A DNA stretch of 64,000 nucleotides, taken from Bacteroides sp. (GTDB lineage: Bacteria > Bacteroidota > Bacteroidia > Bacteroidales > Bacteroidaceae). The first letter of the stretch is position 1. Each line of letters begins with the position of its first letter. The stretch covers positions 1-64,000 of the forward strand of contig JAJBTC010000147.1 in NCBI GenBank assembly GCA_020861095.1, read 5' to 3'. Both the position numbers and the translations under genes were made by a program. The notes under the pieces were generated by a model. That model saw nothing but the letters and a program-made list of their open reading frames with translations. It had not been told where the DNA came from and ran no database searches. Positions 52,973 through 61,490 of this stretch are shown here, in pieces.

Positions 52973-54073
52973 TTATTCAAACGACACAACTGCCTCAATC
53001 ACTGCGGACACCTCTTCATCGGTCATCACCGGAGACACAGGAAGGCTCAGTTCTTCCCGGTGCAGTTGCTCTGTCAACGGCAAACGCAGTCCACTCAGCT
53101 CCTTCAACGCACCCTGACGGTGAGGAGGCTCGGGATCCTGCACAGCCGTTTCTATGCCTTTCTCCCGGAGAAAAGCCTGTAGCATATCCCTGCGCGGACA
53201 AAATACCGGAAACAGATGGAACACATGCTGCTCCCATTCCGGTACCTGAGGAAGAGTAATGAAAGGAAGATCGATCTCTTGTATATACCGACGGGCGATC
53301 TGCCGGCGACGTTCATTGTCCGGGTCCAGCCGGGGTAGTTTCAGTTTAAGCACAGCGGCCTGTATCTCCTCCAGGCGACTATCCAGTCCTTTGTAAGGAT
53401 GCAGATTGCAGGCAGACACTCCATAATTGAGCATCGCGCGTATGGTTACCGCAAGCAATTCGTCTGCTGTGGTGACAGCTCCTCCGTTGCCCAGTGCCCC
53501 TAAGTTGCGATCGGGCAGGAAGCTGAAAGCCGCTGCGTCTCCCAGGCTGCCCACACGTTTTCCCCGATACAGAGCTCCCTGCGCTTCTCCTGCATCCTCT
53601 ATCACCAGCAATCGGTGCGCAGTGACCCAGCTGATCACCGGCTCCATATCCATACACCGGCCAAAGCGGTGAGAGACCAATACGGCACACGTGCGGGAAG
53701 TAAACAAAGAGTCCAGTCGGTCTACATCCAGGTTATAGGTCTGCGGAGAAGGTTCGCACAACACCGGAACAAGCCCGGCACGCCACACCGCAAGTACCGT
53801 AGATATATGCGCGTTGGCCGCTACGATCACCTCATCGCCTTCCCGTACAATTTCCAGCGCCCGATAGGCCATAAAAATAAGGGTCAGCGCATCGAAACCA
53901 TTCGCGGTACCTATGCAGTAAGAAGTGCCGCAGTAAGCGGCAAACGCATGTTCAAATTGTTTCACCTCCTCACCGGCGATATACTTTCCCGAGGCAACTA
54001 CCCGACTTACCGCAACCGATAGTTCCGGTTCATACGAGGCAGTCAGACGCTCTGCATCCAGAAATCTGATCAT
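52973..54073 (-). CDS. DegT/DnrJ/EryC1/StrS-family protein lacking the PLP lysine
   Basis: The 366-aa protein has the full fold of sugar aminotransferases: VVASGKYIAGEEVKQFE, GTANGFDALTLIFMA, VIVAANAHISTVLAV, LLVIEDAGEAQGA, and a normal C-terminus with SLPVSPVMTDEEV. The Schiff-base position, usually in SF(Y)PxKNLGALGDGG, reads FSFLPDRNLGALGNGG, so Lys is replaced by Arg189 (codon CGC at 53509-53507). The Asp-Ala-Ala-Gln motif reads DAGEAQ, and the usual HLYG reads HRFG. Family members without this lysine include the dehydratase ColD, which has His. It could be a dehydratase-like or non-catalytic paralogue; no sugar-nucleotide genes lie nearby. Confidence 0.88.
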   Translation of the reverse strand: MIRFLDAERLTASYEPELSVAVSRVVASGKYIAGEEVKQFEHAFAAYCGTSYCIGTANGFDALTLIFMAYRALEIVREGDEVIVAANAHISTVLAVWRAGLVPVLCEPSPQTYNLDVDRLDSLFTSRTCAVLVSHRFGRCMDMEPVISWVTAHRLLVIEDAGEAQGALYRGKRVGSLGDAAAFSFLPDRNLGALGNGGAVTTADELLAVTIRAMLNYGVSACNLHPYKGLDSRLEEIQAAVLKLKLPRLDPDNERRRQIARRYIQEIDLPFITLPQVPEWEQHVFHLFPVFCPRRDMLQAFLREKGIETAVQDPEPPHRQGALKELSGLRLPLTEQLHREELSLPVSPVMTDEEVSAVIEAVVSFE

Positions 54074-54189
54074 ATGTATAGCTTATATAAAAACAATAAG
54101 GCCTTTGAAACCCGGATGGATTTCAAAGGCCAAATATAGAAATATTTGTGGAGAAGAGAACGGTTCAGATTGTATATTTATCCTCTTTT

Positions 54190-55143
54190 TTATCTGCGCG
54201 ACGAAGAAGAGCGGCTGGAAGAGGAAGAAGACGAGCTACGGCTGCTGCTACCTGAGGAACCTGAGGAAGAACGGCTGCTGCCCGACGAACTCTCTTTGCT
54301 TGAAGTGGAAACACTGCTGCTGTTGCTCGTACGGGAAGAAGAAGCGTTTGAACTTCTCTGTGTACTGCTGCCGCTGCTCTGTGTAGCCGAGCTGCTGCTA
54401 CCGCTGGTATTGCTGCTGCGGTTCGTAGTCAAACTACTGCTGCTACTGCTGCCTGTGGCCGAACTGTTGCGGTTGGTAGTTGTACTGCTGCTGTTACTCA
54501 CCCGGTTGGTCGTATCTGTACTCCTCCGGGAAGTAGAGGTCGACGTAGAAGGGCGGCTCGTCACCGTTCCGAAGTCCGAACGCCGGTGCGTGGTATATAC
54601 ATTCGTATTACGGATCGGAGCAGTGGTTTTATACTGCGGATGGCTATAGCGTCCCACGTAGAAACTTACACTACTATTTCCGCTCCGGTAATGGGCTCCG
54701 GCATAACTCCGGTAATGATAAGGCTTATCAAAATAGAAATGATTGTGATTGGTATAAGTGATATATACCCGGAAAGACCACTTGCCCCCGCTCGCGTAGA
54801 TCGGACGATAGAAATAATCCGTCTGCAGGAAGCGCCGGTACTGGGTCTGGTTCAGTACATACCTCAGGTCATCGTTCCGGAAATCCAGGGAGGTATAATA
54901 CTCCTCCATGGCCCAGTCGTACCCACGTACCACATCATCCATCACATACCGTATCGAATAGATAAAATCGTAATTGATCTCATATACATCGTTGTACTGG
55001 GCATGGCTCAGGTTCAGTTCATAGCCCATCTTATCTGTCAGGAAACGTGCCTCTTTTCTCACCTTGCTCACGCTCATTGCGGCGGTAGCTGTTGTATGCC
55101 CCATCCATGTGAAAGCCATCAACAAAAATATCATCTTTTTCAT
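54190..55143 (-). CDS. Exported protein with Ser/Arg-rich low-complexity tail
   Basis: The 317-aa protein has a signal peptide (MKKMIFLLMAFTWMGHTTATA). A helical then Tyr-rich domain (about residues 25-185: LTDKMGYELNLSHAQYNDVYE, YRRFLQTDYFYRPIYASGG, HYRSGNSSVSFYVGRY) is followed by about 125 residues made almost only of Ser, Thr, Asn, Gly and Arg, ending SSSRSSSSRR. The N-terminal domain is a Bacteroidales family I cannot name. The tail is disordered and positively charged at intervals and could bind polysaccharide or nucleic acid at the cell envelope, but this is inference. Start 55143 is preferred over 55152 for the signal peptide. Confidence 0.8.
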   Translation of the reverse strand: MKKMIFLLMAFTWMGHTTATAAMSVSKVRKEARFLTDKMGYELNLSHAQYNDVYEINYDFIYSIRYVMDDVVRGYDWAMEEYYTSLDFRNDDLRYVLNQTQYRRFLQTDYFYRPIYASGGKWSFRVYITYTNHNHFYFDKPYHYRSYAGAHYRSGNSSVSFYVGRYSHPQYKTTAPIRNTNVYTTHRRSDFGTVTSRPSTSTSTSRRSTDTTNRVSNSSSTTTNRNSSATGSSSSSSLTTNRSSNTSGSSSSATQSSGSSTQRSSNASSSRTSNSSSVSTSSKESSSGSSRSSSGSSGSSSRSSSSSSSSRSSSSRR

Positions 55144-55338
55144 ACTGCACATTATTTATAAATGAATACTACATAGAGGGTATATCCGCAGGTTATCCAA
55201 TTACAGGTCCGATGCTCCACTCTATTTTCGGTTATCGATGATGCAAATATAAGATGAGAATTTCTCCCTGACTAATGAAAGACTCTATTCTTTGGTAGGA
55301 ATATCCCTACGGGAAGGAGTTAATTCCCGGAAAGGGTA

Positions 55339-56178
55339 CTACAGGCCCGAAAGACGGATGCCGCGGTCCAGAAGCACGATCTCCCTCTTCTTATAGAGAT
55401 CGCCCACAGCCTTTTTAAAGGTTTTCTTGCTCACCCCAAAGGTCTCATAGATCTCATCGGCCGGACTTTTGTCCGTAAAAGCGATCTCGCCACCGTTCGA
55501 ACGTATAAACTGCAACAGCACCTGTGAAAAATCGGTCACTTTCTCCATACCGGGTTTATCCGGCATCAGGTCGATCTTCCCATCCTCTCTCACCTGCCTG
55601 ATATAGGCCTTCCCGCTCCATCCGACATAGATGTCCCGGAACAGTTCGGAGTCATACAGCATTCCACTGTATGTATGGTTGATGATCGCCTTGAATCCCA
55701 GGTCTGTCTTCTGCCACACCAATACATCCACCTCATCGCCAGGCGAATAATCCGGTCTGTCCGTAGAAAGATACCGTTCTACTTTGGCCGAAGCCACAAT
55801 CCGGTAGCTCTCTTCATCTACATAGGCATACACGATGTAGCTCCTTCCTACCTGCATCTTCATCTTCTGCTCCCGGAAGGGCACAAAAAGATCCTTCATC
55901 AGTCCCCAGTCCAGAAAGGCCCCGTACTGATTTACCCAGGCCACCTCCAGACAGGCAAACTCGCCCACCTGCACAGCAGGGACAAGCGTGGTAGCCACCA
56001 GCCGCTCTTCGTTATCTAAGTAAATAAATACCTCCAACAGTTCACCGATCTGCCAGGTTTCCGGAACATACCGGGAGGGCAACAAGATCTCTCCCTGTTC
56101 TCCCCCATCCAGATAGAGGCCGAACTCTACCTCTTTCACGATCTCCAACGTATTCAAACGTCCCAGTTGTATCTGCAT
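55339..56178 (-). CDS. S1-domain RNA-binding protein, CvfB family
   Basis: The 279-aa protein contains tandem S1-like beta barrels (about residues 4-60, 70-135 and 150-210: LLEVFIYLDNEERLVATT, VNQYGAFLDWGLMKDLFVPF, EVDVLVWQKTDLGFKAIINH) and a C-terminal winged helix (about 220-279: FSQVLLQFIRSNGGEIAFTD, FGVSKKTFKKAVGDLYKKREI). This is the layout of CvfB/YitL, an RNA-binding regulator of virulence genes in staphylococci; the role in Bacteroidota is not established. It stands alone on the minus strand. Confidence 0.9.
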   Translation of the reverse strand: MQIQLGRLNTLEIVKEVEFGLYLDGGEQGEILLPSRYVPETWQIGELLEVFIYLDNEERLVATTLVPAVQVGEFACLEVAWVNQYGAFLDWGLMKDLFVPFREQKMKMQVGRSYIVYAYVDEESYRIVASAKVERYLSTDRPDYSPGDEVDVLVWQKTDLGFKAIINHTYSGMLYDSELFRDIYVGWSGKAYIRQVREDGKIDLMPDKPGMEKVTDFSQVLLQFIRSNGGEIAFTDKSPADEIYETFGVSKKTFKKAVGDLYKKREIVLLDRGIRLSGL

Positions 56179-56311
56179 ATGTGATAAATTTAGGCCCTAA
56201 AGATACATAGAAAAAACAAATAGAGAACCATTCCTATACTTTTACCACATACCAGGACAACCCTCTACCCCCATCCGATCTGCCACAGGAACACTCCGGC
56301 AGCCATTCTCT

Positions 56312-57277
56312 CTACAAAGAGTCTATCATCTCGCGTTGTTTCCTGAAATAGATGATCCTTTGCATCTCTCCACTCACAGAGATCATCGTAGACAATCTCT
56401 TCAGAGACAAGATCCAGCTTTTCATGGCATCAAACGTATTCCTGTCCATCGAATTCAACGAATTCAGAGAGAAAGCCTTCACCATACTCAGGTAGATATC
56501 AGAGGATTGGAAATAACAATAACTGGTCTCAAAATTGATATTGGATACATACAGCAACACCTGTTTGCCCGTATCTTCATACCTACCCCGGATGGCCAGC
56601 AACTCCAGTTCATTCAGCAGGGCATGCAGGTCTTCTTTGATCAGCAGGATCTCTTCCGGAGTGATCATATCAATGCTCGCGAAATACCGGATATTGCTCA
56701 CCAGATACTGGAACATCAGATTATCAAACACATAATAGGTATTCTGCACATGATGGGCGTTCCTTACCAATTTCTGCCCCACTTGCCGCACTTTATCCGG
56801 CACTACGATCTGAGCATATTTCTTGGAGCCCTCCAGTCCGCCGCGCTGATACTTCCATTTGAATATAGAAAATTTCGTGAGATGCTCATAAGCCAGATAG
56901 ATCGTCTGAGGTAACACATTGGAGCAGTCCGCCAGTTCCGAATAACTCCCCTCCCTGAGTGTATGAAGTTGCTCCGCGAAGTGTTCTATGTGACTCAGAT
57001 CAATGTCATCCGGACGATCGTATTCCAACGGATTGTACTGGAACGGACGCGAATGGTTGAAAGCAGTGCCTACTATACAGTCGATCGAGATGCCCAGATG
57101 ACTGGATATGGTGGCAATTTCCGAAAAGGTAAAGGGTACTTCACACCGCAAACGACGGTAAACAGCCTCTTTCTCTATATACAACAGATCCATCAGCAGA
57201 TTCACCAATTTCGAGTTTTCCGGTATCTTATCTTTGATAGCCTTGATGAAGGTATCATACAACGGACCATTTTTCAT
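56312..57277 (-). CDS. Putative DNA-binding regulator with BetR-like N-terminal helix-turn-helix
   Basis: The 321-aa protein has an N-terminal helical region (LVNLLMDLLYIEKEAVYRRLRCEV, FTFSEIATISSHLGISIDCIVG) like the helix-turn-helix of BetR/XRE proteins. It is followed by about 240 residues of mostly helical sequence without a named domain (SIDMITPEEILLIKEDLHALLNELE, FDAMKSWILSLKRLSTMISVSGEMQRIIYFRKQREMI in parts). A paralogue of the same length, broken by two frameshifts, lies 391 bp upstream. The target and signal are unknown. The intervening 57278-57668 shows nothing else. Confidence 0.75.
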   Translation of the reverse strand: MKNGPLYDTFIKAIKDKIPENSKLVNLLMDLLYIEKEAVYRRLRCEVPFTFSEIATISSHLGISIDCIVGTAFNHSRPFQYNPLEYDRPDDIDLSHIEHFAEQLHTLREGSYSELADCSNVLPQTIYLAYEHLTKFSIFKWKYQRGGLEGSKKYAQIVVPDKVRQVGQKLVRNAHHVQNTYYVFDNLMFQYLVSNIRYFASIDMITPEEILLIKEDLHALLNELELLAIRGRYEDTGKQVLLYVSNINFETSYCYFQSSDIYLSMVKAFSLNSLNSMDRNTFDAMKSWILSLKRLSTMISVSGEMQRIIYFRKQREMIDSL

Positions 57278-57668
57278 AATTTTTTCCTTAGGTTAAGATT
57301 AGAACTGAATGAACTGTCATCATCACTGGCAACATAAATCACCATAAATATAACAAGAATAATCCAGCCGGCTAAAGATGCGTGTCATTTTTTATATCAG
57401 AGCGCGCCTTTTTTCTCTATCCGTCATTTTACATCACAAAAAATTACATTTTCAGGATCTGTCTGCCGGATCAACTCACCCAACTGTATGTTTCATACCC
57501 CGTAGAAGCCCCTTGTCTGAAAAGGCCTTCCAGAGGGTATATGTAAACAATTCCGAAAGAATTTCAGTGAAACTATTCCCCGGGCCGGAGAAACAAAAAA
57601 CACACAGCACCGAAAAAAAGAACATCGACAGGCAACGCGTCCGTGGCAAACCCGGACAGATCCTGTAC

Positions 57669-58642
57669 CTACAACTGAGAGACAATCTCACGTTGTGCTT
57701 TAAAGAAATGGATACGATGCTCCTCACCGGTCTCAGAGATAAGTACAGAAGCACGCTGGAGAGTTTTTGTCCAGGATTTCATACGCTGGAAACTCTTTTC
57801 GTCCGCAGAGACCGTATCGATGATAGTAAACCATTTGAGCATACAGAGGCGGGTCATCTCATTCAGGGAAATATAGGACATAGAGTTGGGCAGATCTACC
57901 TGCGAAACATACATCTGCACTTTCTTTCCTGTGGCAAAGCATCCTTTCCGCGCGATCTCTTCCATTTCATCCAACAGACGGAAAAAGTCCTCTTTGATCT
58001 CTTCTATCTCCGGTCGGCTGATCAGCGAGATCTCCTCAAAAAAAACGGATATCATTGGTCACAAAGCGGAAGATATTCTTGTCTAAGATGATGTGGGTAA
58101 GTCCCATCTGGCGGATCTCCCGATAATATACTTCATTGATCTCCAACAGCCTCCCGGGAGGATGGATCTGGCTATACTTCAAGGTCCGCTCCGCCACCCC
58201 CTGCTGAAAAGCCCATTTCAACAACACCAACTTATACAACGGCAAAGAAGAAAGATAGAAGATCTGTGGTAAGGTATTGGTCACAATAGCCGATTCGGAC
58301 TCAGGATGGTCTTTCAGACGTGACAATATGGCGATCAAACCCTCCATCATCCGGTAATCCTCCTCAGACGGACGGAACAGATAATCTACATAGACCAATT
58401 CACACGGACTGGATTTGTCCGTATGCCCCAGATGGATCACATTATCCATAGAGATCTGAAAAGCACGCGACAACAGAATGATCTCATTGAATGAAAAATG
58501 AACTCCCCCCCCTCAACCTGCGATATACCGCCTCGCGTTCCAGAAAAAGAATATCCATCAATTTATTGGTAAGTTCTTTCCTGCTACCTACCTTAGATCT
58601 TAAAATCTCGATAAAAATATGATATGTTTTATTGTCTTTCAT
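57669..58642 (-). pseudogene. Paralogue of the neighbouring regulator, broken by two homopolymer frameshifts
   Basis: The ATG at 58642 starts MKDNKTYHIFIEILRSKVG and runs through MDILFLEREAVYRRLRGG. Here a G8 tract (C8 at 58505-58512 on the plus strand) shifts the frame; one G fewer gives RRLRGGVHFSFNEIILLSR, matching the paralogue. The body then reads to VTNDIRFF and stop at a T8 tract (A8 at 58038-58045); one T fewer continues EEISLISRPEIEEIKEDF to the end at 57669. With both corrections the product is 323 aa, against 321 for the paralogue. Confidence 0.85.
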
Positions 58643-59096
58643 TGTTGCATTCAAAAGATCAAGCGTGTTTTCAACTGTAACTCATCCTTTTATAGAAATG
58701 ACTTCCTGCCCTACGCAGACACCCGAGTACCTTGCAATACTCGGAATATTCACGTAATTACACAAATAATACGTACTCGTTTTCCGTCAATTTGTTTTGT
58801 TTTTCACTTACCTTAACTTTTTATTATACCCGTAAAAAAGCTCCGAAAGTCCTCCCGGAAAGTTTAAAACGCTTTTTTCATCCCACTTTTTTCACACACA
58901 ATACTTTTCTTTATCGGTTTGAATGGCTTGTTACACATCCGATCCGCGCGTTCCATCCCCTGCGTGATCACATACAGCATGCTTACAGGGCTGGCACCAC
59001 ATTTTCCAGGAGACATCGTCTGTACGTGTTTGCCATATCCGCGCATCACATGGATCACTGCACATCCTTACCTCCTATCTTCCATGCAGGCAATTT

Positions 59097-59130
59097 AAAT
59101 CGTAAATCGTAAATCGGTACATCGTAAATA
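59097..59130. repeat. CGTAAAT/CGTACAT word repeat upstream of the SLC13 gene
   Basis: AATCGTAAATCGTAAATCGG followed by TACATCGTAAATA: the same words as in copies A and B and the MITE-like element. It ends four bases before the -7 box at 59135. The preceding 58643-59096 holds no recognisable feature. Confidence 0.7.
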
Positions 59131-59134
59131 ATAT

Positions 59135-59142
59135 TATCTTTG
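59135..59142 (+). promoter_or_regulatory. -7 promoter box (TATCTTTG) of the SLC13 permease gene
   Basis: Exact TAnnTTTG, 36 bp before the ATG at 59178. The word repeat occupies the -33 region. Confidence 0.6.
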
Positions 59143-59177
59143 CACTCCGAAAAATCCTTCTAATCCAGCTAAGTATT

Positions 59178-61055
59178 ATGTACATCACATTAGGTATTCT
59201 CTTATTCTCCATCGTCTTTTTCGTAAGTGGCAAATTACGTTCAGACCTGGTAGCCCTCTGCTCGCTGATCCTTCTGCTGATCTTCGGCATCCTTACCCCG
59301 GAAGAGGGGCTGACCGGTTTTTCCAGTACCATCGTAGCGATGATGATCGGACTTTTTGTGGTCAGCGGTGCCATTTTCCAGACCGGGCTGGCCAAAATGA
59401 TCAGCAGCAAGATACTACGTCTGGCAGGAGACAGTGAGATCAAACTCTTTCTGCTGGTGATGCTGGCTACTTCCGTTATCGGCGCATTCATCAGCAACAC
59501 AGGTACCGTGGCACTGATGCTACCCATCCTCGTCAGCTTAGCCTCTACCAGTGGTATGAATGTGTCGCGCCTGCTTATGCCGATGGCCTTCGCCAGCAGC
59601 ATGGGAGGGATGTTCACGCTCATTGGTACACCGCCCAACTTAGTGATCGACAGTGTACTGCGCGACAACGGACAAGAGGGACTCTCCTTCTTCTCATTCA
59701 CCCCCGTGGGTATCATCTGCTTCACAGTGGGGCTGTTGGTACTGATCCCCCTGAGCCGCATCTTCCTGACCCGAAAAGACGGAAAAAAAGAAAAAGGGCA
59801 AAAGAAGAACAAGACCCTCAACGAGCTGGCCCGGGAATATCAGCTGGCCACAGACCTCTACCGGGTAAAGGTAAAAAAAGACTCCCGGTTGGTAGGTAAG
59901 ACCATAGCGGAACTGAATGTATTCCAGAAATACAGCCTCAACGTACTGGAGGTACGACGCGAAAGTGGCGGGCGCTCCTCATTCCTGAAATCGGTGAGCC
60001 AGAAGCTGGCCACCCATACGGAACTGGAAGCCGATGACCTGATCTATCTGATGGGCGACTTCGAACAGGTGGAGCTATTTGATAAGGACTACGACCTGGA
60101 GATCGTAGATACCCACACCACAGAAACCGTAGCGGACACCGAACCCGGCAAACCGACACAGAACGCGCTCGACTTCTACGACATCGGCATCGCGGAGATC
60201 GTACTCATGCCTACCTCCACACTGAAAAACAAAACGATCATCGAGATCAATTTCCGCCAGAGATACCATCTCAACGTATTGGGTATACGCCGCAAAAGCG
60301 AATACATCCTTCACGATATGAAAGATGTGAAATTAGAGACCGGCGATGTACTGCTGGTACAGGGCCACTGGAAAGAGATCGGCCTGCTGAGTGAAGAACA
60401 GAACGACTGGGTAGTGCTCGGTCGCCCCCTGGAAGAGGCTACCAAAGTCACCTTAGACTACAAAGCGCCGGTAGCCGCCTCTATCATGGTACTGATGGTA
60501 GTGGCGATGGTCTTCGATTTCATCCCCATCGCTCCGGTCACCGCCGTCATGATCGCCGCCGTACTGATGATCCTGACCGGCTGTCTGAAGAATGTGGAAG
60601 CCGCCTATCGCATCATCAACTGGGAGAGCATTGTACTGATTGCCGCCATGCTACCCATGTCATTGGCTTTGGAAAAAACAGGCACCTCCGAGATCATCTC
60701 CAGTTCGCTGGTAGGCGGACTGGGCCAGTATGGCCCCGTTGTCCTGCTGGCAGGTATCTATTTCACCACTTCCCTGATGACCATGTTCATCAGCAACACC
60801 GCCACCGCCGTATTGTTGGCACCCATCGCCTATCAGGCGGCGCTGGGGATCGGGGTCAGTCCCTATCCTTTTCTCTTTGCCGTATCGGTAGCCGCCAGCA
60901 TGTGTTTCGCCTCCCCTTTCTCTACACCACCCAACGCGTTGGTGATGCCGGCCGGACCCTACACATTTATGGATTATGTGAAAGTCGGTCTTCCTTTGCA
61001 GATCATCCTGGGAATTATCATGATATTCGCTCTGCCGCTCCTGTTCCCGTTTTAA
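59178..61055 (+). CDS. SLC13-family (DASS) permease with two TrkA-C/RCK_C domains
   Basis: A 625-aa inner-membrane transporter. The N-terminal half has about five helices and SNTGTVALMLPILVSLAS with IGTPPNLVIDSVLRD (SNT and NLV motifs of the ion-transporter superfamily). A cytoplasmic insert (about residues 195-420) has two RCK_C domains (YRVKVKKDSRLVGKTIAELN and MPTSTLKNKTIIEINF starts). The C-terminal half repeats the motif (FISNTATAVLLAPIAYQAAL, FSTPPNALVMPAGPY). Such proteins take up sulfate or dicarboxylates with sodium; the substrate is not decided. It is preceded by its own promoter and followed by an 11-bp hairpin. Confidence 0.92.
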   Translation: MYITLGILLFSIVFFVSGKLRSDLVALCSLILLLIFGILTPEEGLTGFSSTIVAMMIGLFVVSGAIFQTGLAKMISSKILRLAGDSEIKLFLLVMLATSVIGAFISNTGTVALMLPILVSLASTSGMNVSRLLMPMAFASSMGGMFTLIGTPPNLVIDSVLRDNGQEGLSFFSFTPVGIICFTVGLLVLIPLSRIFLTRKDGKKEKGQKKNKTLNELAREYQLATDLYRVKVKKDSRLVGKTIAELNVFQKYSLNVLEVRRESGGRSSFLKSVSQKLATHTELEADDLIYLMGDFEQVELFDKDYDLEIVDTHTTETVADTEPGKPTQNALDFYDIGIAEIVLMPTSTLKNKTIIEINFRQRYHLNVLGIRRKSEYILHDMKDVKLETGDVLLVQGHWKEIGLLSEEQNDWVVLGRPLEEATKVTLDYKAPVAASIMVLMVVAMVFDFIPIAPVTAVMIAAVLMILTGCLKNVEAAYRIINWESIVLIAAMLPMSLALEKTGTSEIISSSLVGGLGQYGPVVLLAGIYFTTSLMTMFISNTATAVLLAPIAYQAALGIGVSPYPFLFAVSVAASMCFASPFSTPPNALVMPAGPYTFMDYVKVGLPLQIILGIIMIFALPLLFPF

Positions 61056-61069
61056 AGGTATACATTCCT

Positions 61070-61095
61070 CCGGAATGATATTTGTATCATTCCGG
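61070..61095 (+). terminator. Hairpin after the SLC13 gene
   Basis: CCGGAATGATA, loop TTTG, TATCATTCCGG: 11 pairs starting 14 bp after the stop, but without a following T tract (TCTCAC). A smaller CCCCC-GAA-GGGGG hairpin is at 61136-61148. Between 61149 and 61300 nothing is recognisable. Confidence 0.5.
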
Positions 61096-61312
61096 TCTCA
61101 CACAAAGACGGTTGCTACAATCTACTCCTTTATGTCCCCCGAAGGGGGTAGAGCCATAGCCCGGAAGATAAGATCAGCAGAGATATCTGGGCTACGATAT
61201 ATCCAATAGATTATCAAAGGCTGAATCATACTGTTATTCTTCTGTTTGCCATGAAAAATTACAAAACGAATCAGCGTTACTAAAGCAAATAGAGCACAAA
61301 CAAATATACGAG

Positions 61313-61450
61313 GGTAAGGTAAAGCGTAGGGAACCGGAGGGAGCCGTCACCCTGGGCCAGAATCGGACGTGCTTACAGCACTTTGGAATACACTCATTCA
61401 CTTAAAGAGGTCTCAACATAGATTCTGAAATAGTAAAATCTGTGTGGAGA
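61313..61450. repeat. Degenerate dispersed element, copy 3
   Basis: Same orientation as 7137-7441: AAGCGTAG, GGAGGGAGCCG, CCCTGGG, AATCGG.CGTGCTT, and ATAGTAAAATCTGTGTGGAGA appear in order, with the middle part missing. Confidence 0.55.
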
Positions 61451-61490
61451 TCTCCTCGTTTTCATTTCATCGGTTACATGCTGATCCGAA

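Noticed and set aside
54146-54649. 167-codon plus-strand Leu/Glu-rich frame
   Set aside because: Antisense of the Ser-rich tail; AGC/TCT codons read backwards give the Leu/Glu pattern.
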